A program made the position numbers and the translations under genes. From the NCBI GenBank assembly GCA_014879445.1, contig JACSSC010000018.1, positions 1-64,000 on the forward strand: DNA of 64,000 nucleotides. The letters run 5' to 3'. Position 1 is the first letter of the stretch; each line of letters begins with the position of its first letter. Origin of the DNA: Candidatus Competibacteraceae bacterium. Its GTDB lineage: Bacteria > Bacteroidota > Bacteroidia > CAIKAF01. Under the pieces are notes generated by a model. It had not been told where the DNA came from. It did not search any database and was given only the letters and a program-made list of their open reading frames with translations. Positions 26,264 to 35,349 of the stretch are shown here, in pieces.

Positions 26264-27190
26264 ATGAAATGCGTTGCAATAGGAATAGATGTGGGAGGCA
26301 CAAACATTTCCTTTGGTGTGGTTACAGATCAAGGAGAGATAATATATAAAACCCATTCACCCACACATCAATATCCAATTCCTGAAGATTTTGTGGAATG
26401 GATATCTCAAAATATTGTCAAATTTTCAGTGGATCAGCCCAATGTTATTATTCAGGGCATTGGCGTAGGAGCACCTAATGGAAATATCCATTCCGGACAA
26501 ATTGTTTTTGCCCCCAATCTTCCATGGAAGGGGGAAATTTCTTTAGCTCAGATGCTAACAACCCAAACAGGGCTGCAAACCACGCTTACCAATGATGCCA
26601 ATGCGGCCGCTTGGGGCGAAATGTTATATGGGGCAGCTCGGGGGTGTAAAGATTTTTTATTTATAACCTTAGGCACCGGCTTGGGAAGTGGAATTGTGAG
26701 CGGAGGCGAAATGATTTATGGCCATGATGGTTTTGCAGGTGAGGTCGGCCATATGATATTATTTCCCGAAGGGCGGGATTGTGGATGTGGAAGAAAGGGC
26801 TGTGTAGAGGCGTATTGTTCGGCTAGCGCCATTTTATTAACATATTATGAGTTGGGCGGGGAGAATGTTTGTAGCGCTCAGGAAATCTTTAATCGAGCGC
26901 AGCAAGGAGAGGGCTTGGCCATACAGGCGTTTGAACAAACAGGAAACTGGCTTGGCTTAGTTTTGGCTAATTGCGTAGCGGTTACAAGCCCGGAGAAGAT
27001 CATTTTGTTTGGTGGTTTGGCGCAAGCCGGAGAAGTTTTACTATCTCCAACAATTAAGAGCTTTGAAAACAACCTATTGACCATTTATAGAAACAAGATT
27101 CCTATAATAATTTCACAGCTTCCGGGCAATGATTCAGCCATATTGGGAGCAGCGGCATTGGCTTTTGGCACAAAGGCAAGCCGCAGATAA
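26264..27190 (+). CDS. ROK-family sugar kinase (probable glucokinase)
   Basis: 308 residues. The ATP-binding loop is 'IGIDVGGTNISFGVV', and the substrate region is 'LTNDANAAAWGEMLYGAARG' with the catalytic Asp. 'GFAGEVGHM' gives the ExGH motif, and 'CGCGRKGCVEAY' is the zinc-binding CxCGxxGCxE signature of ROK proteins. There is no N-terminal helix-turn-helix, so it is a kinase rather than a ROK repressor. It is coupled to the MFS transporter (2-base gap), which supports glucose or another hexose as substrate. The C-terminal 'GNDSAILGAAALA' is typical. Confidence 0.9.
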   Translation: MKCVAIGIDVGGTNISFGVVTDQGEIIYKTHSPTHQYPIPEDFVEWISQNIVKFSVDQPNVIIQGIGVGAPNGNIHSGQIVFAPNLPWKGEISLAQMLTTQTGLQTTLTNDANAAAWGEMLYGAARGCKDFLFITLGTGLGSGIVSGGEMIYGHDGFAGEVGHMILFPEGRDCGCGRKGCVEAYCSASAILLTYYELGGENVCSAQEIFNRAQQGEGLAIQAFEQTGNWLGLVLANCVAVTSPEKIILFGGLAQAGEVLLSPTIKSFENNLLTIYRNKIPIIISQLPGNDSAILGAAALAFGTKASRR

Positions 27191-27301
27191 ATAGAGAGAT
27201 ATTTGCAATTTTTGGGATTGTGAGGGTATTTATCTTCCCGATTTTGGGCTATTCACGCTTATTTGGTATAATTTTTGTTAAAATTTACAAAAAATACATT
27301 T

Positions 27302-30300
27302 ATGAGAAAACTATTTTTACCCCTTTTCGTATTATTTCCATTTTGGGCAATAGCTCAAACGCCCATTCCGAATGGAGGGATGGAAAATTGGCAAAATGTT
27401 GGGTCGAGTACAGAAGAGCCCACAGAATGGAACTCCAATAAAACGGGCACCGGCTTTGCTACCTGGGGTCCACAAACCTTATACCGGGAGAGCACGGCAG
27501 CCAATGTTCACAGTGGCACGTACGCCGCCAGAATTCAAACAGGATCTTATTTAGGAACACCTGTAAATGGAGTTATGACATTAGGCAGAGTGAACGCCCC
27601 CACAACAACGCCATCAGACGGGTATAACAACACACTTCAATCAGATCCAAATTTTAGTGAAGCGATAGTTTCACAGCCCGACACCTTGGTTTTTTGGGCA
27701 AAGTATGTGCCATCTGATGGAACGGATTCGGCGCGGGTATCGGCATTTGTTCACGACGCCTATGACCTTCGCGATCCACCCAACTCAGCATCGTTGCCCC
27801 ACATACGCTCAAGTGCTATAAAGAACTTTCGTACGGGTGGGGTTTATGTTCGCATGGCCATACCTTTTACAATGGTTAATACCGGCGTAAGCGCTCAATA
27901 CATTCTTATTTCTTTAACATCTAGTAAAACACCTGGCGTTGGAACCAGCGGTACTAAGTTGTATGTTGATGACATAGCTTTGATATATAATCCCACATTA
28001 ACTACAGGGACAATTAATCCCACCACCTATTATGTAAGCACATCAGCAGGAACGTCAATCAGTGTTCCTTTTACAGCTACTGGCACATATAATGCCGGTA
28101 ATGTATTTACAGCACAGTTGTCAGACGCAAGTGGTTCGTTTGCAAGCCCTGTTGTGTTGGGCACATTGTCTGGAACCACATCTGGAACGATAAATGGAAC
28201 AATACCGGCCGGCACGCCAAGCGGAAGCGGGTATCGAGTTCGCATAGTTTCTTCCAATTATCCTGTAACAGCTGCGCCTAATAGCGCAGATATAACAATC
28301 AACCTAGTTTCCAACTCCATTGCACCAACAGCTACACAAACCATTGAAGCCAATGTGGCTGGAGCGCCATTGTCGGTTTCTGAATCAACCACACCTACTT
28401 CACGAGCATGGAGATATGCAACGGTAAGCGGTGGCCCATATTCAGGATTTACACCCGCCGAAACAGGATCAACCTACATTCCACTATCACCATCAGCCGG
28501 AACATTTTATATTGTTTGCGAGTCAACATTCCCGGGGGGATTGGTAGCTACTTCTAATGAAGTTATCATCAATGTAGTGGACAACGCAGTTACACCATCT
28601 GCCACCCAAAGTATTCTCATAGGCCAAAACGGCAATTTGCTTACTGTAACAGAAACACCATCAGGCACCAGTCGCGAATGGCTCGTTGCAACTGTGTCGG
28701 GGGGGCCATATAGTTCATTTGCTCCAATAGAAACAGGGATGACTTATCTACCCAATTTTGCTTCGTCTGGCACGTATTATGTAATATGTCAGAGCATTAT
28801 TAGTGGAGTTATCGTTACAAGCAATGAGGTTGTAATTACTGTTGACAATATCACGCTATCAACTGGAACGATATCTGGCTCACCTTTTGAGTTTAGTCCA
28901 TCTGCGCCCAATGCTGCGGTAAATGTGCCATATACGGTTGGCGGGTCAGGAAGTTTTGGTGGCGGAAATGTGTTTACCGCCGAACTTTCTGATGCAACAG
29001 GGTCGTTTGCATCGCCAGTTGTTATTGGTAGTGTAAGTTCTACAACCAGTGGAACTATCAATGCGTCCATTCCTTCAACTACACCTGCAGGGAACGGCTA
29101 TCGCATTCGTGTTGTAGCAAGTAGTCCGGCTATATCAGGAAGTGATAATGGAAGCGATTTGATAATAGATCAGTATAACAATCAAATTGCACCAGCCGGC
29201 GTTCAAAACTTTACTGTTTCTTCAAATGGCAGTTTGCTTACAGTAACCGAATCACAATCAACTACAGTTCGCGAATGGCGATACAGCACAACATCAGGAG
29301 GCCCATATAATTCTTTTGTTCCTGTTGAAACTGGAAATAGCTATACACCTTCTTTTGCAACATTGGGTACGTTTTATGTTGTTTGTGCTTCAACCAATCA
29401 GTATGCAGACGAAGTGTTGAGTAACGAGGTAGAATGTAATGTGATTAATAGTACGACACTAACCACAACAACCATTACAGGAACGCCTTTTTATGTGTCG
29501 CCCAATGCTATAGCAAATGGCAGTGTGAGTTTTACTACAGATGTTGTATATGGCGCTACCAATGTGTTTAGTGCAGAACTTTCGGATGAGAATGGGAGCT
29601 TTGCCTCCCCTGTTGTAATTGGCACACTAAGCGCAACAGCATCAGGGAATATACCTGTTACGATACCCAATAATTCATATTCGGGAACAAATTACAAAAT
29701 TCGGGTAGTTTCTTCAGACCCTGCTTTAACAGGAACAGTTGGTGTAGCAAGCCAAACCATCGTGCAGTTCGAAGTGTCAGCCACTCCACTTGATACACAA
29801 TATATTGCATCAAGTTTTAATGGATCGCCAATTAGTGCAACCAGCACACATCCAGGAGCAACTTATACTTGGGTTTATAAAACACTACCAAACAATCCAT
29901 GGTTGGATTTTTCGCCTGCAGAAACAAACACATCATATACACCTTTCTTCACAACAGCCGGAGGGCGATATGTTGCTTGTATGATAGTTAATGTATGGAA
30001 TGATACACTATATACTCCCGAAACGGTTATTATTGTTTCAAACTCGGGAGTGGGTATTGAGGATGAGAATATAGCTAAGGTAACGGGCTATTTAAGCAAT
30101 GATCAATGGATTATTAATCTTACTTCTTTGTCAGCTACTCCTACTTTGATAGAGGTAATAAATCAGTCAGGACAGGTGATTGTTAGTAGAGAAGTGATGG
30201 GTGGAGTCCTTCAAGCCCTTCAAACACCTTATGCCTCTGGCATCTATCATATCCGAATAATACATGGCGCAGAAAGTTATCATCTCCGTTTACTTAAACC

Positions 30301-30304
30301 ATAA
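27302..30304 (+). CDS. Large secreted T9SS protein with alternating Ig-like repeats
   Basis: 1,000 residues from the ATG at 27302 (signal peptide MRKLFLPLFVLFPFWAIA, then QTPIPNGGMENW); a 27-base upstream extension is unlikely. An N-terminal domain of about 230 residues begins 'NGGMENW' and resembles the carbohydrate-module PCMD style. Seven Ig-like units of two kinds follow in the order A-B-B-A-B-A-B. A units share 'GSFASPVV'; B units share 'SGGPY' and 'ETG.SY.P'. The last ~80 residues look like a type A T9SS sorting domain, with 'ASGIYHIRIIHGAESYHLRLLKP' at the end. It is expected to be exported and surface-attached or released. Function unknown, possibly adhesion or polysaccharide binding. 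Confidence 0.85.
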   Translation: MRKLFLPLFVLFPFWAIAQTPIPNGGMENWQNVGSSTEEPTEWNSNKTGTGFATWGPQTLYRESTAANVHSGTYAARIQTGSYLGTPVNGVMTLGRVNAPTTTPSDGYNNTLQSDPNFSEAIVSQPDTLVFWAKYVPSDGTDSARVSAFVHDAYDLRDPPNSASLPHIRSSAIKNFRTGGVYVRMAIPFTMVNTGVSAQYILISLTSSKTPGVGTSGTKLYVDDIALIYNPTLTTGTINPTTYYVSTSAGTSISVPFTATGTYNAGNVFTAQLSDASGSFASPVVLGTLSGTTSGTINGTIPAGTPSGSGYRVRIVSSNYPVTAAPNSADITINLVSNSIAPTATQTIEANVAGAPLSVSESTTPTSRAWRYATVSGGPYSGFTPAETGSTYIPLSPSAGTFYIVCESTFPGGLVATSNEVIINVVDNAVTPSATQSILIGQNGNLLTVTETPSGTSREWLVATVSGGPYSSFAPIETGMTYLPNFASSGTYYVICQSIISGVIVTSNEVVITVDNITLSTGTISGSPFEFSPSAPNAAVNVPYTVGGSGSFGGGNVFTAELSDATGSFASPVVIGSVSSTTSGTINASIPSTTPAGNGYRIRVVASSPAISGSDNGSDLIIDQYNNQIAPAGVQNFTVSSNGSLLTVTESQSTTVREWRYSTTSGGPYNSFVPVETGNSYTPSFATLGTFYVVCASTNQYADEVLSNEVECNVINSTTLTTTTITGTPFYVSPNAIANGSVSFTTDVVYGATNVFSAELSDENGSFASPVVIGTLSATASGNIPVTIPNNSYSGTNYKIRVVSSDPALTGTVGVASQTIVQFEVSATPLDTQYIASSFNGSPISATSTHPGATYTWVYKTLPNNPWLDFSPAETNTSYTPFFTTAGGRYVACMIVNVWNDTLYTPETVIIVSNSGVGIEDENIAKVTGYLSNDQWIINLTSLSATPTLIEVINQSGQVIVSREVMGGVLQALQTPYASGIYHIRIIHGAESYHLRLLKP
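27991..30030 (+). repeat. Internal tandem protein repeats, order A-B-B-A-B-A-B
   Basis: A units lie near 27991-28309, 28846-29178 and 29446-29770; B units near 28318-28575, 28576-28845, 29179-29445 and 29771-30030. A units keep SD-x2-GSFASPVV-x-G and later GY(R/K)-(V/I)R(I/V)V. B units keep W-x3-T-x-SGGPY (weaker in the last). Similarity is clear at protein level but not high at DNA level, so the expansion is old. Confidence 0.75.
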
Positions 30305-30327
30305 GCGACATTTTTGACAAAACGGAT

Positions 30328-30359
30328 AAAAATCCCCGGAACAGCCCGGGGATTTTTTT
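30328..30359. terminator. Strong bidirectional Rho-independent terminator
   Basis: AAAAATCCCCGG, a short AACAG loop region, then CCGGGGATTTTTTT form a GC-rich stem with A and T tracts on both sides. It sits between the secreted repeat protein and convergent rsmG and can end both transcripts. Confidence 0.9.
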
Positions 30360-30383
30360 GTTTATGCGAAATCATTCCATTTT

Positions 30384-31010
30384 TCAGGAAAAGGGGTTGA
30401 TGTGAAGAAGTTTTTTTGTTTCAAAAAAATCCTCACTAAATACTGAAGAGAGAGGGAACTCTTCCACGATGCCTTTAATTGGTTTAGTCATTATACTATC
30501 TCCACCTTTAAGATAAAGAATTCCGTTGGGCATAGAGGAGCGATTTCCGGGTCGAACCATATGACGAACACGCTGAACAAAAACGCTTAAATCTTCTACG
30601 GCGCGACCTGTTACAAAATCCACAAGAATTTTACTCGACTCTGCCCTTGAGCGCAAAACAGATACATTTTTTAGATGACATGAATTAATCACTTCAGAGG
30701 CAACGAGAAGTTTTTTTTCGATGGAATCAATTAGTGTAAAAGAACATTCGGGAAATAGGATAGCTAGTGGGATACCCGGGAACCCACCTCCTGTGCCCAC
30801 ATCGGCAATATGGGTTTGATGAGCAAAGTGAACAAATTTTCCAATAGATAAGGCGTGAAGAAAATGCCGTTCTTCAAGGTTTGAAATATCTTTTCTTGAA
30901 ACAACATTAATCTTATCGTTCCAATAAATATAAGTTTGAATTGCGGTTTCAAACTGTTGTTTTTGTGTTTCCGTTAGAGAAGGGAAATAGGAAGTTATCT
31001 TTGTTAACAT
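30384..31010 (-). CDS. rsmG: 16S rRNA (guanine-N7) methyltransferase RsmG
   Basis: 208 residues, the usual length, methylating G527 of 16S rRNA. 'YIYWNDKINVVSRKDISNLEERHFLHAL' is the characteristic N-terminal segment. The SAM-binding motif is 'IADVGTGGGFPGIPLAILFPE', followed by 'LIDSIEKKLLVASEVI' and 'VTGRAVEDLSVF'. It lies 7 bases after the ECF sigma factor gene, so rsmG, the sigma factor gene and the GT2 gene are probably one transcript. Loss-of-function changes in RsmG elsewhere give low-level streptomycin resistance; no damage is visible here. Confidence 0.95.
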   Translation of the reverse strand: MLTKITSYFPSLTETQKQQFETAIQTYIYWNDKINVVSRKDISNLEERHFLHALSIGKFVHFAHQTHIADVGTGGGFPGIPLAILFPECSFTLIDSIEKKLLVASEVINSCHLKNVSVLRSRAESSKILVDFVTGRAVEDLSVFVQRVRHMVRPGNRSSMPNGILYLKGGDSIMTKPIKGIVEEFPLSSVFSEDFFETKKLLHINPFS

Positions 31011-31017
31011 ACTTGAT

Positions 31018-31626
31018 TCAGAATCTTCCTTTGGTTTTATGAATGATCTGATAAAGTAAATCTTTTGCCCTAAAAAGCTGGGCTTTAACGGTGCCTAGCG
31101 GCAGGCCGAGCCGATTAGCAATTTCTTCGTAGCTTAAATCTTCGTAATAACGCAATTCAATAAGTTGTTTGTAGCGGGGTTTTAGTTTGTCAACAAACTG
31201 CCTTAATACTTCTTTTTTTTGTTCCCGAATCATGGTTTCTTCCGGGTCGGGCGTATTGCCAGAAATGTTGATTTCGAATTGATCACCATCTTTGTTTTTT
31301 ATTGGATTATCAATAGAGAATGTTGAAATTTTCTTTTTGCGTAAAAAATCAATTCCATTGTTTGTGGCGATACGATAAAGCCAAGTGCTAAAAGCAAAAG
31401 TAGGTTGATAGTTGTGCAGATTTCGAAAGGCCTTGCCAAAAGTTTCGATGGTAAGGTCTTCGGCATCATCTTTATTATTAACCATTTTCACAAATAAATA
31501 ATAGATGGAGTCGCGATATCGGTCAAGCAATTCCGTATAAGCGCCCTGATCAGAATGATGAACGGCACGTAGTACAAGCTCGTGATCGGAGAGTGATGAG
31601 TGGGGTTGAGGATTATTTACATCCAT
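31018..31626 (-). CDS. ECF-type RNA polymerase sigma factor
   Basis: 202 residues with sigma region 2 ('YYLFVKMVNNKDDAEDLTIETFGKAFRNLHNY' and 'FSTWLYRIATNNGIDFLRKKK') and region 4 ('LKPRYKQLIELRYYEDLSYEEIANRLGLPLGTVKAQLFRAKDLL'). A charged linker of about 40 residues separates them. No anti-sigma gene adjoins it: upstream, overlapping by 10 bases, is a glycosyltransferase, and downstream is rsmG. Such solitary sigma factors next to rsmG are common in Bacteroidota and may be constitutive. The promoters recognised cannot be inferred. Confidence 0.92.
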   Translation of the reverse strand: MDVNNPQPHSSLSDHELVLRAVHHSDQGAYTELLDRYRDSIYYLFVKMVNNKDDAEDLTIETFGKAFRNLHNYQPTFAFSTWLYRIATNNGIDFLRKKKISTFSIDNPIKNKDGDQFEINISGNTPDPEETMIREQKKEVLRQFVDKLKPRYKQLIELRYYEDLSYEEIANRLGLPLGTVKAQLFRAKDLLYQIIHKTKGRF

Positions 31627-32711
31627 GTTTTATTATTTTGAAACAGCGATTTGATGGTTATAAACGGCGTAACGAAAATATGAATAAAATCAAGCATGGG
31701 GATATATGGGATAAGGTCTTTTTCTAATAGAATGTTAAATGCATGTTGTCTAAACAGCACATTAAGTAGCCATCTCGCCATTATTATTACAAGCCCCAAC
31801 CATACCCATTTTGGTGTCGTGGCAAAAATTATGACAGCAAAAACATATTGGAAGATTCCAGTTAAAAACCAACCCAATAATAAAAGGCGTGTGCCAAGTG
31901 GATAATACCATCCGGTGGTGAGGTGTCGAGTTTTTTGTTTTAACCAACTCTTCCAACGAGTATGAGGGGCAGAATACACATAAGTATCGGGCGACAGAAT
32001 GGGCTGTATGTTTTGTTTTTTTGCAGCGCGTTGCAGCAGCAGGTCATCATCTCCAGAGGATGTAACTTGTTTTGACAATCCAGCTAATAATGGCTCGACA
32101 AAATTTTTTTTCCATCCCATATTTCTTCCTACACCCATGTAAGCATTACCGCGGTGGGCCATTGAAAGATATTGAATGGCAATAAGAGCAGTATCATATC
32201 TGATTAGGCGGTTAAGAAGTCCTGGCATTTTTTCATAAGGTGCGTAAGCAACATATCCCATAGTGTGTGTTTCACACTTTGTTATTATGCTTTTTATCCA
32301 TTGAGGAGACGAAACATAGCAATCGGCGTCAGTAAGCATTAACCATTCGTATTGTGCTAATTGAATGCCGGCAGAAAGGGCATCTTTTTTTCCTGGAGAA
32401 GAATGTTCAAGACGATGAATTTTTAAATTAGCATTATGAATAGTTTGCAACCAATCCCAGGTGCCATCGGTTGAGTTATCATCAATGACGATTACTTCAA
32501 ATTGGGGGTGTTTCTGGGAAAGAAACGATGGCAATCCGCGTTGAAGCAAAAGCAAATTGTTGTGTGTGCAAATAATAACGGAAGCATTGGGGAGTGATTT
32601 GTGATTAAGATTTTCGCTAATGGGAGGAAGTTTCCAGTATAGCAGATATGCTATATGAACAAGAAAGCAAAATGCGACAGGGAATACTACCCAAATTGGC
32701 AATGTCAACAT
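31617..32711 (-). CDS. Family 2 glycosyltransferase with membrane anchors
   Basis: 364 residues from the ATG at 32711 (MLTLPIWVVFPVAFCFLVHI); the open frame continues into the nupC-like gene but that portion is its shadow. One N-terminal helix is followed by a GT-A domain: 'NASVIICTHNNLLLLQRGLPSFLSQ', 'VIVIDDNSTDGTWDW', and the DxD-type 'WLMLTDADCYVSS'. 'GRNMGWKK' and 'SSGDDDLLLQRAAKK' are typical of glycosyltransferases acting on lipid acceptors, and two or three C-terminal helices follow. The exact donor and acceptor are not determinable. Its 3' end overlaps the sigma factor gene by 10 bases. Confidence 0.85.
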   Translation of the reverse strand: MLTLPIWVVFPVAFCFLVHIAYLLYWKLPPISENLNHKSLPNASVIICTHNNLLLLQRGLPSFLSQKHPQFEVIVIDDNSTDGTWDWLQTIHNANLKIHRLEHSSPGKKDALSAGIQLAQYEWLMLTDADCYVSSPQWIKSIITKCETHTMGYVAYAPYEKMPGLLNRLIRYDTALIAIQYLSMAHRGNAYMGVGRNMGWKKNFVEPLLAGLSKQVTSSGDDDLLLQRAAKKQNIQPILSPDTYVYSAPHTRWKSWLKQKTRHLTTGWYYPLGTRLLLLGWFLTGIFQYVFAVIIFATTPKWVWLGLVIIMARWLLNVLFRQHAFNILLEKDLIPYIPMLDFIHIFVTPFITIKSLFQNNKTWM

Positions 32712-32752
32712 GCCATAAATGTAGTTTTGATTTTGGACGAAGACAAATGTGA

Positions 32753-34234
32753 TTAATAAAACATGCCGGCAACGGTAGCTGTAAGCAGGCAAGCCATTGT
32801 TCCAGCCAGCATGGCCCGGAAGCCAAGTTGCGATAACATACTTTTTTTGGCAGGGGCAAGAGAGCCAATGCCACCAATTTGAATACCGATTGAAGCAAAG
32901 TTGGCAAAACCACAAAGTATATAAGTGGTCATAACAAGGGATTTTTCATAAACGAATGCGCCAGCACTTTTTAATGCCCCCATTTGGGTATAGGCATAAA
33001 ATTCGTTGAGAACTGTTTTTTGCCCTAAGAGTTGACCAACCACGAGCATGTCGTTATTAGGCACACCAAGCATCCATGCTACCGGAGCTCCCAAATAACC
33101 CAGAATAAATTGCATATTAAGCCCTGAATAGCGATTTTGTGTTAGTGTGGCAATTTCGATATTGAGTCCGGTATAATGACCAATTACGCCCTCGAATAAA
33201 AAATTAACCAAAGTTACCAGTGCAATAAACACAAGCAGCATGGCTCCCACATTAACAGCAAGTCGCAAACCATCTGTGGTTCCATTGCTTATGGCTTCAA
33301 GGAAATTATTCCCAATCCGGTCTTTAGAGATTTTCATTTCGTCTGAAAATGTTTCAGTTTCGGGCAAAAGCAATTTGGCAGCAACGATAGCCGCTGGAGC
33401 CGACATGACGGATGCGGTAATTAGGTGTTTGGCATAAAAAAGCTGCTGAACAGGGTCATCTCCTCCTAAAAATGTAACATATGCGGCCAACACCCCGCCC
33501 GCTATGGTTGCCATTCCACCGCTCATTAGGCAAAGGACTTCAGAGCGGGTCATTTTATCAATGTAGGGTTTTATCAGCAAGGGGGCCTCTGTTTGTCCCA
33601 AAAAGATATTGCCGGCAGCGGCTAAAGATTCAGCACCAGAAAGCCGCATTGTTTTTTTCATAATCCAGGCCAACGCATATACAAGTTTTTGCAAAATACC
33701 AAAATAGAATAACAAGCTGGTTAATGCAGAAAAAAAAATGACAGTTGGCAAAATAGTAATAGCAAAATTAATTAATGGTTCTTCTATTATTTGTTGGCCG
33801 AATCTAAATGAACCAAACAAAAATTTCACACCCTCGCTGGTAAAAGAAAGAACCTTTAGGAAGGCGGCACTGACACCATCCAATAGTATGCGAAAAAAAG
33901 GAACATTTAGAACCAAAACAGCAATTAAAATTTGAATTCCCAAACCTGAAAGAACTAAGCGCCAGTTAATATTGCGACGATTGGCACTAAAAAGGTATCC
34001 TAACAATAACAAGAAAAACACACCTAGGAGCCCTCTTAGAACGGATTGAATGGAAATTCCGGAGCTGCTAATGCTATATCCCAACACCTCAGAATGTTCT
34101 TCTGAAGGCGTTTCTGCCACAGCGGAGATGGCCTCTGTCGATATTGTATCCTGTGCGGAAAGAGGAAGCGAGAAGATTATAAGAAAAAGAAGAATTCGAC
34201 TATATGATATGAATTTTTGTAAGTTCGTTTCCAT
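32753..34234 (-). CDS. CNT/NupC-family nucleoside transporter with N-terminal signal peptide
   Basis: 493 residues from the ATG at 34234. Concentrative nucleoside transporters import nucleosides with Na+ or H+. The transport domain has the family motifs 'GQTEAPLLIKPYI', 'LMSGGMATIAGGVLAAYV' and 'ILCGFANFASIGIQIGGIG'. The N-terminus is unusual: 'FISYSRILLFLIIFSLPLSAQDT' reads as a cleavable signal peptide, followed by about 40 polar residues before the first transport helix. Many Bacteroidota homologues carry such a leader. With the sodium-pumping Nqr complex in the same window, sodium coupling is plausible. Gene upstream of the GT2 gene, 41-base gap. Confidence 0.88.
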   Translation of the reverse strand: METNLQKFISYSRILLFLIIFSLPLSAQDTISTEAISAVAETPSEEHSEVLGYSISSSGISIQSVLRGLLGVFFLLLLGYLFSANRRNINWRLVLSGLGIQILIAVLVLNVPFFRILLDGVSAAFLKVLSFTSEGVKFLFGSFRFGQQIIEEPLINFAITILPTVIFFSALTSLLFYFGILQKLVYALAWIMKKTMRLSGAESLAAAGNIFLGQTEAPLLIKPYIDKMTRSEVLCLMSGGMATIAGGVLAAYVTFLGGDDPVQQLFYAKHLITASVMSAPAAIVAAKLLLPETETFSDEMKISKDRIGNNFLEAISNGTTDGLRLAVNVGAMLLVFIALVTLVNFLFEGVIGHYTGLNIEIATLTQNRYSGLNMQFILGYLGAPVAWMLGVPNNDMLVVGQLLGQKTVLNEFYAYTQMGALKSAGAFVYEKSLVMTTYILCGFANFASIGIQIGGIGSLAPAKKSMLSQLGFRAMLAGTMACLLTATVAGMFY

Positions 34235-34288
34235 TATTGGTTGCTTAGAAATGACTTCAAACATACCACAAACGAATAGAAATTCACA

Positions 34289-35329
34289 ATGGAATTAAAA
34301 AAAATCAGTTTTGCCAGCGATAACAATTCCGGCATACACCCCACCATATTACATGCAATAGAACAGAGCAACAATGGACACTGCTTTGCTTATGGCAAAG
34401 ACCCGATTACCCAAAGAGGAGAGATGGCAATAAAAAAAGAGTTTGGGCAAGATACTGAAGTGTTTTTTGTGTTTAATGGCACAGGGGCCAATGTGTTGGC
34501 TGTTAAATCAGTCGTGCGCTCCTGGCAATCTGTTATTTGTGCAGGCATTTCGCATTTAAATGAAGATGAGTGCGGTGCTGCCGAAATGGCTGTTGGGTGC
34601 AAGCTCATTCCACTTACAGAGAAGAATGGGAAAATTTCAGTTGAGCAAATTGCCGATCACCTAACGTGGCTTGGCGATGAACACAGGGCTCAGCCAAAGT
34701 TGGTTTCAATAACTCAACCAACAGAATATGGAACACTATACACTCCAGAAGAAATTAATGAGTTGGCCGTGTTTTGTAAGCAGAATAATCTTTTGCTCCA
34801 TATGGATGGAGCGAGAATAGCTAATGCGGCAGTAGCCCTTTCTCTTTCTCTCAGGGCATCTACCCGCGACTTAGGTGTTGATATTTTGTCTTTTGGAGGC
34901 ACAAAAAACGGGATGTTGATGGGGGAAGCTGTTTTGTTTTTTACACCTGGACTTACAACCGAGACCAAATATTTCAGAAAGCAGAATATGCAGCTCTTTT
35001 CGAAAATGCGTTTTGTGGGAGCCCAATTTGACGCATATTTAAATAACAATCTTTGGCAACATAACGCATCTCATTCCAATCAAATGGCCTCTATTTTGTT
35101 TGAACAAATTAAGGATGTGCCGAACATTCAATTTCCACTTCCGGTTCAAGCCAATGCGGTATTTGCTATTATACCCACTCTTGCTATTGAACGCTTACAA
35201 CAAGAGTTTCCGTTTTATGTTTTCAACGAGAAAACAAACTTAATAAGATGGATGTGTTCTTTTGACACCCAAAAAGAAGATGTGATTCATTTTGCATCAC
35301 GCATACGCGAAACCATGCTTTCATTATAA
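34289..35329 (+). CDS. Low-specificity L-threonine aldolase
   Basis: PLP enzyme of 346 residues cleaving L-threonine (and allo-threonine) to glycine and acetaldehyde. The opening 'SFASDNNSGIHPTILHAI' and 'YGKDPITQRGEMAIKKEFG' correspond to the aldolase N-terminus. 'LHMDGARIANAA' carries the PLP Asp, and 'LSFGGTKNGMLMGEAVLFF' contains the Schiff-base lysine. This variant is closer to the beta-eliminating lyase/aldolase group common in Bacteroidota than to E. coli LtaE. It is divergent from the nucleoside transporter and converges on the OmpA-domain gene. Confidence 0.88.
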   Translation: MELKKISFASDNNSGIHPTILHAIEQSNNGHCFAYGKDPITQRGEMAIKKEFGQDTEVFFVFNGTGANVLAVKSVVRSWQSVICAGISHLNEDECGAAEMAVGCKLIPLTEKNGKISVEQIADHLTWLGDEHRAQPKLVSITQPTEYGTLYTPEEINELAVFCKQNNLLLHMDGARIANAAVALSLSLRASTRDLGVDILSFGGTKNGMLMGEAVLFFTPGLTTETKYFRKQNMQLFSKMRFVGAQFDAYLNNNLWQHNASHSNQMASILFEQIKDVPNIQFPLPVQANAVFAIIPTLAIERLQQEFPFYVFNEKTNLIRWMCSFDTQKEDVIHFASRIRETMLSL

Positions 35330-35349
35330 AAAAGCAAAGCCAATGGCAA

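Noticed and set aside
27302-30304. Repeats in the secreted protein as a possible diversity-generating target or CRISPR-like array
   Set aside because: Repeats are diverged at DNA level and protein-coding, with no reverse transcriptase, template repeat or spacer structure in the window.
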